DNA from: Mycolicibacterium aurum
Lineage (GTDB): Bacteria; Actinomycetota; Actinomycetes; Mycobacteriales; Mycobacteriaceae
Assembly: GCA_900078775.1 (NCBI GenBank)
Contig: LT549889.1
Location: 1,178,001-1,242,000, forward strand
DNA length: 64,000 bases
Direction: 5' to 3'
The position numbers and the translations under genes are program-made. Positions 18,837 to 27,891 of the stretch are shown in pieces (within the stretch, counting starts at the first letter, position 1; every line of letters starts with the position of its first letter). The notes beneath the pieces were generated by a model, which worked only from the letters and a program-made list of their open reading frames with translations, did no database searches and had not been told where the DNA came from.

Positions 18837-20320
18837 TGGTCGGGCATGCCGATGGTCTTGGCGTCCAGGTACTCCTTGTAGCCCTCTTCGCCGTTGCGGT
18901 AGCCCAGACCGCTCTGCTTGGTGCCACCGAACGGGCTGTTGATGCCGAAGTGGCTCTTGCCGTTGATGGTGACGTTGCCGGTGCGCATCCGGGTGGCCAC
19001 TGCGAAGGCCCGGTCGACGTCGGCGCTGCTGACCTCACCGGACAGGCCGTAGATGGAGTTGTTGGCGATGGCGATCGCCTCCTCGTCGGTGTCGTACGGG
19101 GTGACGGTCAGCACCGGGCCGAAGATCTCCTCCTGGGCCACCTGCGAGTTCGGATCCACGTCGGCCAGCAGGGTGGGCTGGGTGTAGTAGCCGACCGGCA
19201 GGCTCTCCGGGACACCGCCGCCGGTGATCAGTCGCGCTCCGGAGTCGATGCCGCTGCGGATCAGGCCGAGCACCTTGTCGCGTTGGCCGGCGCTGATCTG
19301 CGGGCCCTGCATGTTGCCCGGGGTCCACGGGTCACCGACCGGGAAACCCTCCATCATGGACTTGAGGATCTCCAGGCCCTCGTCATAGCGGCTGCGGGGC
19401 AACAGGATCCGGGACGGCAGGATGCAGGACTGCCCGCTCATCACGCACGCCATCATGGCGGCCAGCGGCAGCGAGGCGGACAGATCGGCGTCGTCGAGCA
19501 CGATGTGCGCGGACTTACCGCCGAGCTCGAGCAGGGTCTTCTTCACCGTCGGCGCGCCCGCGGCCAGGATCGCCCGCCCGGTCGCCGTCGATCCGGTGAA
19601 GGTGATCATGTCCACCCGTGGGTCCGCGGACAGCGCGGCGCCGACCTCATTGGCGTTGGAGGCCACCACGTTGAACACCCCGGCCGGGATGTCGGTCTCC
19701 TCGGCGACGATGCGGCCGTACTCGGTGCCCGACCACGGGGTGAGCTGGGCCGGCTTGAGGACCACGGTGTTGCCGGCCATCAGCGCCGGCACCGTCTCGG
19801 CGATGTTCAGGTAGAACGGCACGTTCCACGGGGTGATCGCGCCGACCACCCCGACCGCCTCGTAGTGGATCTTGCGCCGGGCCGGGCCCAGCGGTGTCTC
19901 GTGCACCCCGTTGTCGACCAGGTACTCGAAGTTCTTGCCGTGCTCGGCCCAGTGCTTGACCTCGTCGATCGGGCTCTCGATCTGGCTGCCGCTGACGGTG
20001 ACCGGGCAGCCCACCTCGGTGATGAGGATCCGGCGCAGCCGCTCCTTGTTGCGTTCCAGCGCCTCGTGCAACTGGATCATGCAGTGGTAGCGGAAATCGA
20101 GGTCGCGGCTCCAGTCGGTCTCGTCGAAGGCGCGCCGGGCCGCGCCGACCGCCCGCGCCATGTCCTCGACGGTGCCGTCGGTGGCCTGGCCGGCGACCTC
20201 CTCGCTGGCGGGGTGGATGACGTCGAAGGTCGCCCCGCTGCCGGTGAACTGCAGTTCACCGTCGATCAGCATCCGTTGTTCGCCGGCCAGCACGCCGCTT
20301 TCTGTCTGCACCTCGGTCAT
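18833..20320 (-). CDS. NAD(P)-dependent aldehyde dehydrogenase
   Basis: The 495-residue ALDH-superfamily enzyme has cofactor motif GAITPWNVPFYLN, TFTGSTATGRAI, the general base Glu in LELGGKSAH, the nucleophilic Cys in SGQSCILPSR, the QEEIFGPVLTVTPYD segment and the C-terminal SPFGGTKQSGLGYRNG. It oxidises an aldehyde to the acid; the substrate is unknown. ATG 20320 was preferred to an upstream in-frame start because a regulon promoter (site A) has its -10 box 8 bases before it. It heads the unit with the two SnoaL genes. Confidence 0.88.
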   Translation of the reverse strand: MTEVQTESGVLAGEQRMLIDGELQFTGSGATFDVIHPASEEVAGQATDGTVEDMARAVGAARRAFDETDWSRDLDFRYHCMIQLHEALERNKERLRRILITEVGCPVTVSGSQIESPIDEVKHWAEHGKNFEYLVDNGVHETPLGPARRKIHYEAVGVVGAITPWNVPFYLNIAETVPALMAGNTVVLKPAQLTPWSGTEYGRIVAEETDIPAGVFNVVASNANEVGAALSADPRVDMITFTGSTATGRAILAAGAPTVKKTLLELGGKSAHIVLDDADLSASLPLAAMMACVMSGQSCILPSRILLPRSRYDEGLEILKSMMEGFPVGDPWTPGNMQGPQISAGQRDKVLGLIRSGIDSGARLITGGGVPESLPVGYYTQPTLLADVDPNSQVAQEEIFGPVLTVTPYDTDEEAIAIANNSIYGLSGEVSSADVDRAFAVATRMRTGNVTINGKSHFGINSPFGGTKQSGLGYRNGEEGYKEYLDAKTIGMPDQ

Positions 20321-20330
20321 GGGACACAGC

Positions 20331-20356
20331 TTTACAAATCTGAGCCGAGATGTCAG
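20331..20356. promoter_or_regulatory. Island regulon site A: TTTACA-N14-TGTCAG dyad/promoter
   Basis: Half-sites are at 20331-20336 and 20351-20356. On the minus strand the sequence reads CTGACA, 17 bases, AAAGCT, a plausible -35/-10 pair whose -10 box ends 8 bases before the ALDH ATG. No gene starts on the plus-strand side here, the only one of the five sites that is not between divergent genes. Confidence 0.6.
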
Positions 20357-20424
20357 CAAGATAGAAAGTTTTCCCGGTTCCGATCTCTACGGCCGTAGAG
20401 TGGCGTTCCCACTCCCGGGTCCGG

Positions 20425-21683
20425 TTAGTCGGCGACGAGCACCCCGGCCGCTTCGGCGTTTTCGGCCTCTACCGCTTCGTCGGCCGGAACATGCCCGCGG
20501 GTGAGCAGGAACAGCGCCGCGGCCGCGCCCAGCGCGGCACCGAACATCGTCCACCCCATCGGGGCGGCGCTGTGCTGCCCGGCCAGTCCGACCAGTGGTG
20601 CGGCTAGCGCACCGGTGCCGTACTGCAGGAATCCCAGCACCGCCGAACCGGTGCCGGCCGCGTGCCGCACCTCGGTCGTGGCGAGCATCGCTGCATTGGA
20701 GTAGATGAACCCCATGCAGCCCATGAAGCAGGCCATCAGGGCCACCGTCGGCCAGTGCGGCACGCCACCGACGGTGACGGCGATGAGCAGCAGCGCGCTG
20801 ACCACCACCATGGCGGCCACCCCGCCCGTCAGCACCTGGCGCGGCGAATGGGACTTCACCAGCCGGGCGGCCGCCGCGGTGCCGGCCCCGACGGTCAGCG
20901 AGCAGGCGCCGAAGGTCAGCGAGTAGTGGCCGGGGGACAGGCCCATGATGTTCTGCAGCACGAACGGCGAGGCGGAGATATAGCCGAACATGGCCGCGGC
21001 GGTGAACGCCATCACCAGCGTGTAGCCGATGTAGTACCGGTTGGTCAGGACGCTGCGGGTGCTTGAGGCCAGCGCCTTGAGCCCGCCGGGTCGGCGCAAC
21101 TCCACCGGCAGGGATTCCTCGACCGCGAACAGCACACCCAGCAGCATCAGCAGGCACAGCAGGGCGAGCGCACCGAAGACGGCGCGCCAGCCGAGATAGG
21201 TGACGATGGCGCCGCCGATCATGGGCGCGGTCAACGGGGCGAGTACGCCGATCAACATCATCACCGCGAACAGTCGCGCGGCCTCGATCCGTGGGCGCGG
21301 TCGGCGATGACGGCGCGGGCGATGACGACCCCGGCCGCGCCGCCGACCCCCTGGATGAACCGCAGGACGATCAGGATCTCGATGGTCGGGGCGAAGGCGC
21401 ACAGGATGCTGGCGACCAGGCAGGCCGCGGTGCCGATGAGGAGCGGTTTGCGCCGGCCGTAGCGGTCCGACAGCGAGCCGATGAGCAACTGGCCGACGGC
21501 CAGGCCGACCAGGAAGGTGGTCAGGGTCAGCTGGATCGAGGTGGCCGGGGTGTCCAGGTCGGTGGCCATCCTCGGGAAGGCCGACAGGTACATGTCGATG
21601 GCGAACGGGGTGACCGCGTTGAGCAGTGCCAGGACCGCGATCAGCGCCATCGAGGGCGCGCTGGACTCCTTGGCGGAACTCAT
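20425..21683 (-). pseudogene. Bcr/CflA-type MFS drug exporter, apparently frameshifted
   Basis: The N-terminal frame (start ATG 21683) gives MSSAKESSAPSMALIAVLALLNAVTPFAIDMYLSAFPRMA, the MFS loop SLSDRYGRRKPLLIGT and VLRFIQGVGGAAGVVIARAVIADRAHG. It breaks at about 21288-21290. The other frame continues IEAARLFAVMMLIGVLAPLTAPMIGG to VLVAD at 20425. One base added after CACGG restores a protein of about 419 residues with twelve segments. The pattern DMYLSAFP plus APxxAPxxGG is that of Bcr/CflA multidrug efflux. A MarR regulator is divergent from it. Either a real pseudogene or a one-base assembly error. Confidence 0.8.
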
Positions 21684-21736
21684 GAACACCTTCCGGTCGT
21701 CGACTCGGCTCGGGCGGCGCCCAGCTCGAATATGTA

Positions 21737-21759
21737 TTTCAGAATATGTATGTCTGAAA
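21737..21759. promoter_or_regulatory. Probable MarR operator between exporter and marR
   Basis: A perfect inverted repeat TTTCAGA-N9-TCTGAAA lies in an AT-rich patch between the divergent exporter (start 21683) and MarR (start 21779) genes. Repeated ATATGTAT (21731 region and 21744-21751) and TATGTCA elements surround it. Location and symmetry fit an operator used for autoregulation and exporter control. Confidence 0.62.
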
Positions 21760-21778
21760 ACGTATGTCAAAATAGGGT

Positions 21779-22261
21779 ATGGCTGACGTGACGGACGACA
21801 CCGCGCGCATCCGCGATCTGGCGGTGACGCTGCACGACCTGTCCTGGCGGATCTCGCGTTTCGCGCCGGACCAGGTCGGCCTGGACCCGCTGCCGGCCTC
21901 CGAACTGCTGGTGCTGCGGGCGGCGATGGACGATCCCGGCCGCAGTGTGTCGGAGGTGGCAGCCGCGGTGGCGATGCAGCCGAGCAACGTCAGTGCCGCG
22001 GTGCGTGGGCTCTGTGGTCGCGGGCTACTGGAGAAGCGGGCCGACCCGGCCGACCGGCGGGTGTCGCTCCTGTATCCGACCGCGCAGGCGGCCGAGAAGC
22101 GGGACGCGATCGAGGACGTGGTGGTCCGGACCGTGGCCACCGCGCTGGCCGAACTGCCGAGCGGCGACATCGATGTGCTGCTGACCGCGACTCCCACGCT
22201 GCGGGAGCTGGCCGTTCAGGTCACCGCGACCCAGTCCGGGCGGCGGGCTAACTCTGCTTGA
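21779..22261 (+). CDS. MarR-family transcriptional regulator
   Basis: The 160-residue protein has a winged helix-turn-helix: LPASELLVLRAAMDDPGRSVSEVAAAVAMQPSNVSAAVRGLCGRGLLEKRADPADRRVSLLYPT, with the MarR wing signature DRRVSLL. It is divergent from the Bcr/CflA-type exporter and most likely represses it and itself through the palindrome between them. Its 3' end overlaps the convergent TetR gene by 14 bases. Confidence 0.85.
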   Translation: MADVTDDTARIRDLAVTLHDLSWRISRFAPDQVGLDPLPASELLVLRAAMDDPGRSVSEVAAAVAMQPSNVSAAVRGLCGRGLLEKRADPADRRVSLLYPTAQAAEKRDAIEDVVVRTVATALAELPSGDIDVLLTATPTLRELAVQVTATQSGRRANSA

Positions 22262-22793
22262 GCCCCACCGCGTGTCGCAGTTGAGCCAGGAACTGGCCCT
22301 CGTCATCGCTGCGGACGATGTAGTGCGACACCGCAACCCGGATCGCGGTGGACGCCTTCACCTGCGCGTTGGAACCGCTGAGCAGTTTGAGTAGGCGGGC
22401 TCGCATCACCGGCAATACGTGGCTCAGCTGGGCGATGACGACCTCGGGTTCGATGTCGATGATCCGCACCCCGGAATAAGACTGCTGGTACTCGACGATG
22501 AATCGCAGTGCCGCATCGAGCTTTTCGGTACCCCGTAGACCCGCGGTCGCGGTGCTGATGCCGGTATCGAACATCTCGCGCTCGTAATCACCGAAGGCCG
22601 CCAGCAGTTCCTCCTTGGAGGCGAACCACCGGTAGAGCGTCGGCCGGGACACGCCGGCCTGCAGGGCGACCTCGGACAGGCTGAGCTTGGTCTGCCCGTT
22701 GCGCCCGAGCACTTCGGCCGTCGCGGCGAGAATCCGGCGTCGCGTCGAGGTGTCCTCGGCGGCGTCGGGGTGCCCGGACAGCGGCTTGTTCAC
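22248..22793 (-). CDS. TetR-family regulator 1 of the island
   Basis: The 181-residue protein has an N-terminal HTH (TRRRILAATAEVLGRNGQTKLSLSEVALQAGVSRPTLYRWFASKEELLAAF) and a C-terminal ligand domain with IVEYQQSYSGVRIIDIEPEVVIAQLSHVLPVMRARL. The recognition helix VSRPTLYRWFASK is identical to that of the second TetR at 27340. The ligand domains are similar but clearly diverged (RxxxIEPxxVIxxLxxxxPxMRxRL; SHYxVRSDDExxFLxQLR). The GTG start lies 25 bases after the phosphotransferase stop, so the gene is probably transcribed from site E. Confidence 0.87.
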   Translation of the reverse strand: MNKPLSGHPDAAEDTSTRRRILAATAEVLGRNGQTKLSLSEVALQAGVSRPTLYRWFASKEELLAAFGDYEREMFDTGISTATAGLRGTEKLDAALRFIVEYQQSYSGVRIIDIEPEVVIAQLSHVLPVMRARLLKLLSGSNAQVKASTAIRVAVSHYIVRSDDEGQFLAQLRHAVGLKQS

Positions 22794-22818
22794 GGTACCG
22801 ATGGTAGAGGGTGCGTCT

Positions 22819-23943
22819 TCACATCGAAGCCTTCAGTGCAGAAACCGTGTCGAGATCTTCCAGCCCGGCCACCGCCCGGGCCAACCCCTCCAGCGCGATG
22901 TCCGCGTCCTGCATCCCACCCATCCCGGCGGTGATCAGCGCGGCGATATAGGCGTACAACGCGGCCTCGCGGAACCGTTGCCAGAGGTCCTCGCGGTCGA
23001 GTTCGGGACCCCCGGCGGCGCACAGTTCGGCGCGGTAGACGTCGAGCAGATCGCGCTGATGCTGCGTCCGTGCCGCGGTGGTCATGCCGGTGATCAAGGT
23101 GTAGGACAACTCGCGCGACGGGTGGCCGCGGCGCACCGCCTGCCAGTCCAGCAGACCCGCTCTTCCGTTGCGGAAGTACACATTTCCCGGATGTGCGTCC
23201 CCGTGCATGACGGTGGTGGGGCCACGGTCGATCAGGGCGGCGACCGCGCGGTAGTTGTCGATGATGAACTGGCCGGCCCGCACCGGGATCTCGGTGCCAC
23301 CCGCCAGCCTGCGGGCCGCGGTATTGGCCAGCGGGCCGGTCAGCAGCGAGGTGGCATCCGCCGACGCGGAGTACACCCACCGGTGGGCGTCCGGTCGCTG
23401 CCAGAAGGTGGCGTGCACCCGGGCCAGCAGTTCCACGATCAGTGCCGCCCGGTCCGGGTCCAGCGGGTGCAGGGTGTCGGGGAATTCACATCGGCCCCCG
23501 AGAGTGAGGTCTTCCAGTACCAGTACGAACCGTCCGGTGACCGGATCGAATGTCGCGCCGTGACAGGCCGGTACATCAATCAACTGACCGGACAGCTCCC
23601 GGTAGAACCGGACCTCGGTGTCGGCGAGGCGTCCCAGTTCGCCCATCAGTCGGGTGGCCACCGTTTCGGCGGGCATCTTGACGAACACCGATTCGGGCAC
23701 ATCGTCTCCGGTCAGGGCCAGCCGGGCCCGCGAGGAGGTGCCGGCGTCGCCGTCGAGCAGGGCGACGGAGGTGACGCGGCGCCCCAGCAGTCCGGACAGA
23801 AAGGCCGGGTCCAGGTCGGCGATGTGGCGGGGGAGGGCGCGGGCTCGCCCGAAGACGGCGTCGGTTGCGATACGTTGCAGTCCGCGTCCGAGATGTGCGG
23901 CCAGACCGAACACCGGGGTGACGCTGCTGACCTGCGGAGGCAT
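22819..23943 (-). CDS. Aminoglycoside-phosphotransferase-like kinase (APH fold)
   Basis: The 374-residue protein has a kinase-like fold: VFVKMPAETVATRLMGELGRLADTEVRFYREL (nucleotide-binding Lys region), VLVLEDL hinge, the catalytic loop MHGDAHPGNVYF and metal site LLDWQAVRRGHPSRELSY. Members near acyl-CoA metabolism genes phosphorylate small hydroxylated molecules or act in catabolism; antibiotic resistance is only one possibility. The ATG at 23943 is 6 bases from the -10 box of site E, so the mRNA is probably leaderless. It precedes TetR 1. Confidence 0.78.
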   Translation of the reverse strand: MPPQVSSVTPVFGLAAHLGRGLQRIATDAVFGRARALPRHIADLDPAFLSGLLGRRVTSVALLDGDAGTSSRARLALTGDDVPESVFVKMPAETVATRLMGELGRLADTEVRFYRELSGQLIDVPACHGATFDPVTGRFVLVLEDLTLGGRCEFPDTLHPLDPDRAALIVELLARVHATFWQRPDAHRWVYSASADATSLLTGPLANTAARRLAGGTEIPVRAGQFIIDNYRAVAALIDRGPTTVMHGDAHPGNVYFRNGRAGLLDWQAVRRGHPSRELSYTLITGMTTAARTQHQRDLLDVYRAELCAAGGPELDREDLWQRFREAALYAYIAALITAGMGGMQDADIALEGLARAVAGLEDLDTVSALKASM

Positions 23944-23951
23944 CGTGCAAG

Positions 23952-23977
23952 CTTACAAATCAAAACCAAGTTGTAAA
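23952..23977. promoter_or_regulatory. Island regulon site E: CTTACA-N14-TGTAAA between divergent genes
   Basis: This is the most symmetrical of the five sites (CTTACA 23952-23957, TGTAAA 23972-23977). Plus strand: -35 CTTACA, 17 bases, AAAGCA, then ATG of the CoA-transferase at 23986. Minus strand: -35 TTTACA, 17 bases, AAGCTT, then ATG of the phosphotransferase at 23943. In both directions the start codon begins 6 bases after the last base of the -10 box. Confidence 0.72.
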
Positions 23978-23985
23978 GCACTCTG

Positions 23986-25173
23986 ATGGGAATTCCGATG
24001 ACTGGTCCGATGGACGGTTTCCGGGTGGTCGAACTCGGGGTCTGGGTGGCGGCCCCGGCCGCGGGCGCCATCCTGGCCGACTGGGGCGCCGACGTCGTCA
24101 AGATCGAACCGCCCGGCGGCGACCCGGCCCGGTCCTTCGGCCGGATGATGGGTCTGGACGCCGACCTGGGCAGCGCGTCGAACCCGCCGTTCCAGATGGA
24201 CAACCGGTCCAAACGCAGCGTCGTGCTCGACCTGACCACCCCGCGGGGCCGCGACACGGCCATCGAATTGATCGCCGGCGCAGACGTTTTCCTGACCAAC
24301 GTGCGTCCGCCCGCGCTGGCCCGGCTGGGCCTGGACTTCGAGACGGTGGCCACCCGGAACCCGCGGCTGGTGTACGGGCTGATCACCGGATACGGCACCG
24401 AGGGGCCGGACGCCGGGCGCGCGGCCTACGACGTGGCCGCGTTCTGGGCCCGCGCCGGCATCGCCGACCTGCTGACCCGACCCGGCGACACCCCGCCGTT
24501 TCAGCGCGGCGGCATGGGTGACCACTCGGCGGGCATGACCCTGGCGGCCGCGGTGTGCGCGGCCCTGCTGGCCCGGACCCGCACCGGCACCGGCCAATTG
24601 GTGACCACCTCGCTCTACCGTCAGGGCGCCTACACGGTGAGCTTCGACCTCAACACCCTGCTGATGTCCGGCCAGCAGGTAGCCATCGGGCAACGCGAGA
24701 CGATGGCGAACCCGTGCATGAACAACTACACCGCCGCCGACGGCAAGCGGTTCTGGATCGTCGGCCTCGACGTCGCCCGGCACTGGCCACCGCTGTGCCG
24801 GGCGGTGCGGCGTACCGAGTGGCTGGAGCGTTACCCGGCACCCCGGGACCGCTTCACTCACGCCCGCGAGATCATCGCCGAACTCGACACCATCTTCGCC
24901 ACCAAGACGCTCGCCGAATGGGAAGAGGTGTTCGCCGGTGAACCGGACTTCTTCTGGTCGCCGATCAACTCCCTCGACGATGTGGTCGCCGACGAACAGT
25001 TCCACGCCGCGGGCGGCATCGTCTATGTGCCCGAGGGGGATTCGGCCACGCCGATGGTGGCCAGCCCGGCCGACTTCTCCGATACGCCGTGGCGGCCGCG
25101 CGGGCCGGCCCCTGAACTCGGCGAGCACACCGACGAGATCCTCGCCGAACTGGAGCGCAGTCAGGACCGCTGA
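23986..25173 (+). CDS. Type III CoA-transferase (CaiB/BaiF family)
   Basis: The 395-residue protein begins with the family N-terminus GFRVVELGVWVAAPAAGAILADWGADVVKIEPPGGDPAR, followed by NRSKRSVVLDLTTPRGRD and DVFLTNVRPPALARLGLD. The catalytic Asp is expected in GMGDHSAGMTLAAAV. Such enzymes move CoA between carboxylic acids, or in some cases racemise acyl-CoAs. Here it could activate an acid made by the island's oxidations, since no acyl-CoA synthetase is present. ATG 23986 fits a leaderless transcript from site E; ATG 23998 is an alternative. Confidence 0.87.
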   Translation: MGIPMTGPMDGFRVVELGVWVAAPAAGAILADWGADVVKIEPPGGDPARSFGRMMGLDADLGSASNPPFQMDNRSKRSVVLDLTTPRGRDTAIELIAGADVFLTNVRPPALARLGLDFETVATRNPRLVYGLITGYGTEGPDAGRAAYDVAAFWARAGIADLLTRPGDTPPFQRGGMGDHSAGMTLAAAVCAALLARTRTGTGQLVTTSLYRQGAYTVSFDLNTLLMSGQQVAIGQRETMANPCMNNYTAADGKRFWIVGLDVARHWPPLCRAVRRTEWLERYPAPRDRFTHAREIIAELDTIFATKTLAEWEEVFAGEPDFFWSPINSLDDVVADEQFHAAGGIVYVPEGDSATPMVASPADFSDTPWRPRGPAPELGEHTDEILAELERSQDR

Positions 25174-27347
25174 CGGTTGACCGTCTCCAGCAGCGCGGCG
25201 AGCTGATCCCGGCTGAACGCGCCACCACTGAAGGACACCAGCCGGCCGATCGGGATCGAGCCGAGCATCCGCATCATGTCGGTACCGAGCGCCGAGGATG
25301 TCTGCTGCCCGCCGGCGGCCAGCACGTCGGCCACCGCCGGGCCCGCCGCCGGGTCGCCGAGCAGCTCGGCCAGGGTGGAGTCCGGGGTGAACGGGAACGC
25401 CGGCACGGGGTCACCATCCACCGCGACCACACTGTGCAGCCGCAGATCCCGGCTCGACGCCCCGACCGCGACCGTATAGTCACCCGCCTCGACGAGGCGT
25501 CGCCCGGCCCGCACGTCCCAGTATCCGAGTTCATCACGGGCCACGGAGATCTCGACCTCGCGCAGTTCCCCGGGCTGCAGGGTCACGCCGGTGAAGCCGG
25601 CCAGCCAGCGGGGCGGGCGCGCGACCCGGGACGTCGGCAACCCGGTGTAGACCTGCACCACCTCGCGGCCGGCCCGGGTTCCGGTGTTCACCACCGACAC
25701 CCGCACCGTCAGGCCCCCGGCGTCCGCGGTCACCGACAGATCGCTGCACTCGAACGTGGTGTAGGACAGTCCGTGCCCGAACGGGAACGTCACCGCCGCA
25801 GAGCGGGCGTCATACCAGCGGTAGCCGACGAATATCCGTTCCCCGTACCGGATATGGCCGTTCTCTGCGGTGAAGTCGAGATAGCCGGGGGAGTCCTGCA
25901 GGCGCACCGGCACGGTCTCGGCGAGCCGCCCGGACGGGTTGACCGCCCCGAACAACACCTCGGCGATCGCGCCGCCGCCACCCTGGCCGAGTAGCGCGCC
26001 GTCCAGGATGGCCGGGGCCAGGCCGGCCACCTCGTGCAGGTCGAGCACCCCGCCGTGGGACAGCACCACGACGGTGCGCGGTTGCACCTGCACCACCGCC
26101 GACAACAGGTGCAGTTGGTCGGCGGGCAGGTCGATGTGGGTGCGGTCGAAGCCCTCGGACTCCTCCGCGGCGGCCAGGCCGAGGAACACCACCGCGGTGT
26201 CGGCATCGGCGGCCGCGGCCAGCGTCTCGGCGGTCAGACCCTCGGCGTAGCCGACCGGATGTCCGTGGGCGTGGCGGCGGATCTCCTCCAGCGGCACATC
26301 GACCCGGGTCGGGTTCACGTGCGAGCTACCGCCGCCCTGGAACCGCGGGGACACCGCGAACCCGCCGATGACCGCGATCGAGGACGGTGCCAGCGGCAAC
26401 AGGTCGCCGTCGTTCTTCAACAGCACGATCGAGCGGGCCGCGGCTTCGCGGGCCAACCGGTGATGCGCCTCGATGTCGAACGTGGTTGTGCCGTGGTCGG
26501 TTCCGGTGACGCTGTCGGCCAGTTCGGCGACCCGGGCGGCGGCGCGGGCCACCGCCTCCCGGTCGAGGGTCCCCGACTGCACCGCCGCGACGACGTCGGC
26601 ATCGGTGACCCCGTTGCTCGACGGCATCTCCAGGTCCAGACCGGCGGCCACCGCGGCGACCCGGTCGGCGACCGCGCCCCAATCGCTGACCACCGCCCCC
26701 TCGAAACCCCACTCGCCGCGCAGCACATCGGTGAGCAGCCAGCGGTTCTCCGCGGCGTACACCCCGTTGATCCGGTTGTAGGAACACATCACCGTGGCCG
26801 GCCGGGCCCGTTTGACGATGTATTCGAAGGCACGCAGATACACCTCGCGCAGCGTGCGCTCGTCGACATCCGAGCTGGTGCGCATCCGGTCGTCCTCGGC
26901 GTTGTTCACCGCGAAATGCTTGAGCGACGCGCCCACACCGCGGCTCTGCACCCCGCGCACCCACGCCGCGCCAAGGACCCCGGCCAGCAGCGGGTCCTCG
27001 GAGAAGTACTCGAAGTTTCGGCCGCAGCGCGGATCCCGCTTGATGTTCACCCCCGGGCCGAGCAGCACGTGCACTCCCAGGGCCCGGCTCTCGGTGCCCA
27101 ACGCCACGCCGACCCGCTCGACCAGATCGGGATCCCAACTCTGGCTCAGGCCGACCGCGGGCGGGAAGCAGGTCGCCGGCTCGCTGCCGGCCAGACCGAG
27201 GTGGTCGGCGGCCCCGGCCTGCCTGCGCACCCCGTGCGGCCCGTCGGTCAGCACGATCGCCGGGACGTCACCCACCGCCTTGGTGGTCCAGAATGTCGCG
27301 CCGCTGCCCAGCGCGGCCTGCTCGGCGAGGGTGAGGTGCTCAGTCAC
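25161..27347 (-). CDS. Glycoside hydrolase family 3 beta-glucosidase-like protein
   Basis: The 728-residue protein shows the GH3 order. The N-terminal TIM barrel has LTDGPHGVR, GPGVNIKRDPRCGRNFEYFSEDP, SLKHFAVNNAEDDR and nucleophile Asp222 in VVSDWGAV. The alpha/beta sandwich domain has IVLLKNDGDLLPL. The fibronectin-III-like C-terminal domain has FPFGHGLSYTTFE. About 80 extra residues follow (from PDSTLAELLGDP). There is no signal peptide, so it should act in the cytoplasm on an imported glycoside. Its GTG start lies inside the last codons of TetR 2 (8-base overlap), so the two are coupled. It suggests that a glucoside feeds the island's pathway. Confidence 0.92.
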   Translation of the reverse strand: MTEHLTLAEQAALGSGATFWTTKAVGDVPAIVLTDGPHGVRRQAGAADHLGLAGSEPATCFPPAVGLSQSWDPDLVERVGVALGTESRALGVHVLLGPGVNIKRDPRCGRNFEYFSEDPLLAGVLGAAWVRGVQSRGVGASLKHFAVNNAEDDRMRTSSDVDERTLREVYLRAFEYIVKRARPATVMCSYNRINGVYAAENRWLLTDVLRGEWGFEGAVVSDWGAVADRVAAVAAGLDLEMPSSNGVTDADVVAAVQSGTLDREAVARAAARVAELADSVTGTDHGTTTFDIEAHHRLAREAAARSIVLLKNDGDLLPLAPSSIAVIGGFAVSPRFQGGGSSHVNPTRVDVPLEEIRRHAHGHPVGYAEGLTAETLAAAADADTAVVFLGLAAAEESEGFDRTHIDLPADQLHLLSAVVQVQPRTVVVLSHGGVLDLHEVAGLAPAILDGALLGQGGGGAIAEVLFGAVNPSGRLAETVPVRLQDSPGYLDFTAENGHIRYGERIFVGYRWYDARSAAVTFPFGHGLSYTTFECSDLSVTADAGGLTVRVSVVNTGTRAGREVVQVYTGLPTSRVARPPRWLAGFTGVTLQPGELREVEISVARDELGYWDVRAGRRLVEAGDYTVAVGASSRDLRLHSVVAVDGDPVPAFPFTPDSTLAELLGDPAAGPAVADVLAAGGQQTSSALGTDMMRMLGSIPIGRLVSFSGGAFSRDQLAALLETVNRQRS

Positions 27348-27882
27348 CGTTCCTATTCTTCACCCTCGCGGCATACCGCAGCTGTTTCAGGAACTCGTCT
27401 TCGTCATCGCTGCGTACCAGATAGTGCGAGATGGCCACCCGGATGACGGTGGCCGCCGCCAGCGCGGCGTCACTGCCGGGGGTGAGGCGCTCGAGGCGCT
27501 CGCGCATCAGCGGGATGAACTGGGCCAGCCGGCCGATGACGTGTGCGGGTTCGATGTCGACCATCCGCAGGCCAGGATAGGAGCGCTGGTAGTCCACGAT
27601 GATCTGCAGGGTGGCGTCCAGCCGTTCGTCGGGGCTGAGCTCGGCGGGCACCTCGGCCACGGCGCGGTCGTAGTGCTTGCGTTCCCAGACCACGAAGGCG
27701 TCCAGCAGCTCGGTCTTGGAGGCGAACCAGCGGTACAGCGTCGGGCGGGACACGCCGGCCTGGGTGGCGACCTCCGAGAGGCTGAGCTTGGTCATCCCGT
27801 GGTTGCCCAGCACCTGTGCGGTGGCGGCGAGAATCCGCTCGCGGGTGCTGTTCTCCGCGTCCGCGGGGGTTGCCTCCAGCAT
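27340..27882 (-). CDS. TetR-family regulator 2 of the island
   Basis: The 180-residue protein has an HTH (TRERILAATAQVLGNHGMTKLSLSEVATQAGVSRPTLYRWFASKTELLDAF) and a ligand domain with YPGLRMVDIEPAHVIGRLAQFIPLMRERLERL. The DNA-contacting region is almost the same as in TetR 1, so both should recognise the same operator, presumably TTTACA-N14-TGTMAM. The ATG at 27882 lies 7 bases after the minus-strand -10 box of site D, implying a leaderless autoregulated message shared with the GH3 gene. Confidence 0.88.
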   Translation of the reverse strand: MLEATPADAENSTRERILAATAQVLGNHGMTKLSLSEVATQAGVSRPTLYRWFASKTELLDAFVVWERKHYDRAVAEVPAELSPDERLDATLQIIVDYQRSYPGLRMVDIEPAHVIGRLAQFIPLMRERLERLTPGSDAALAAATVIRVAISHYLVRSDDEDEFLKQLRYAARVKNRNGD

Positions 27883-27891
27883 CGCTATACC

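Noticed and set aside
22819..23943. Calling the APH-fold kinase an antibiotic resistance gene
   Set aside because: The kinase motifs are general; the regulon context with CoA-transferase and TetR points to a catabolic role and there is no substrate evidence for aminoglycosides.
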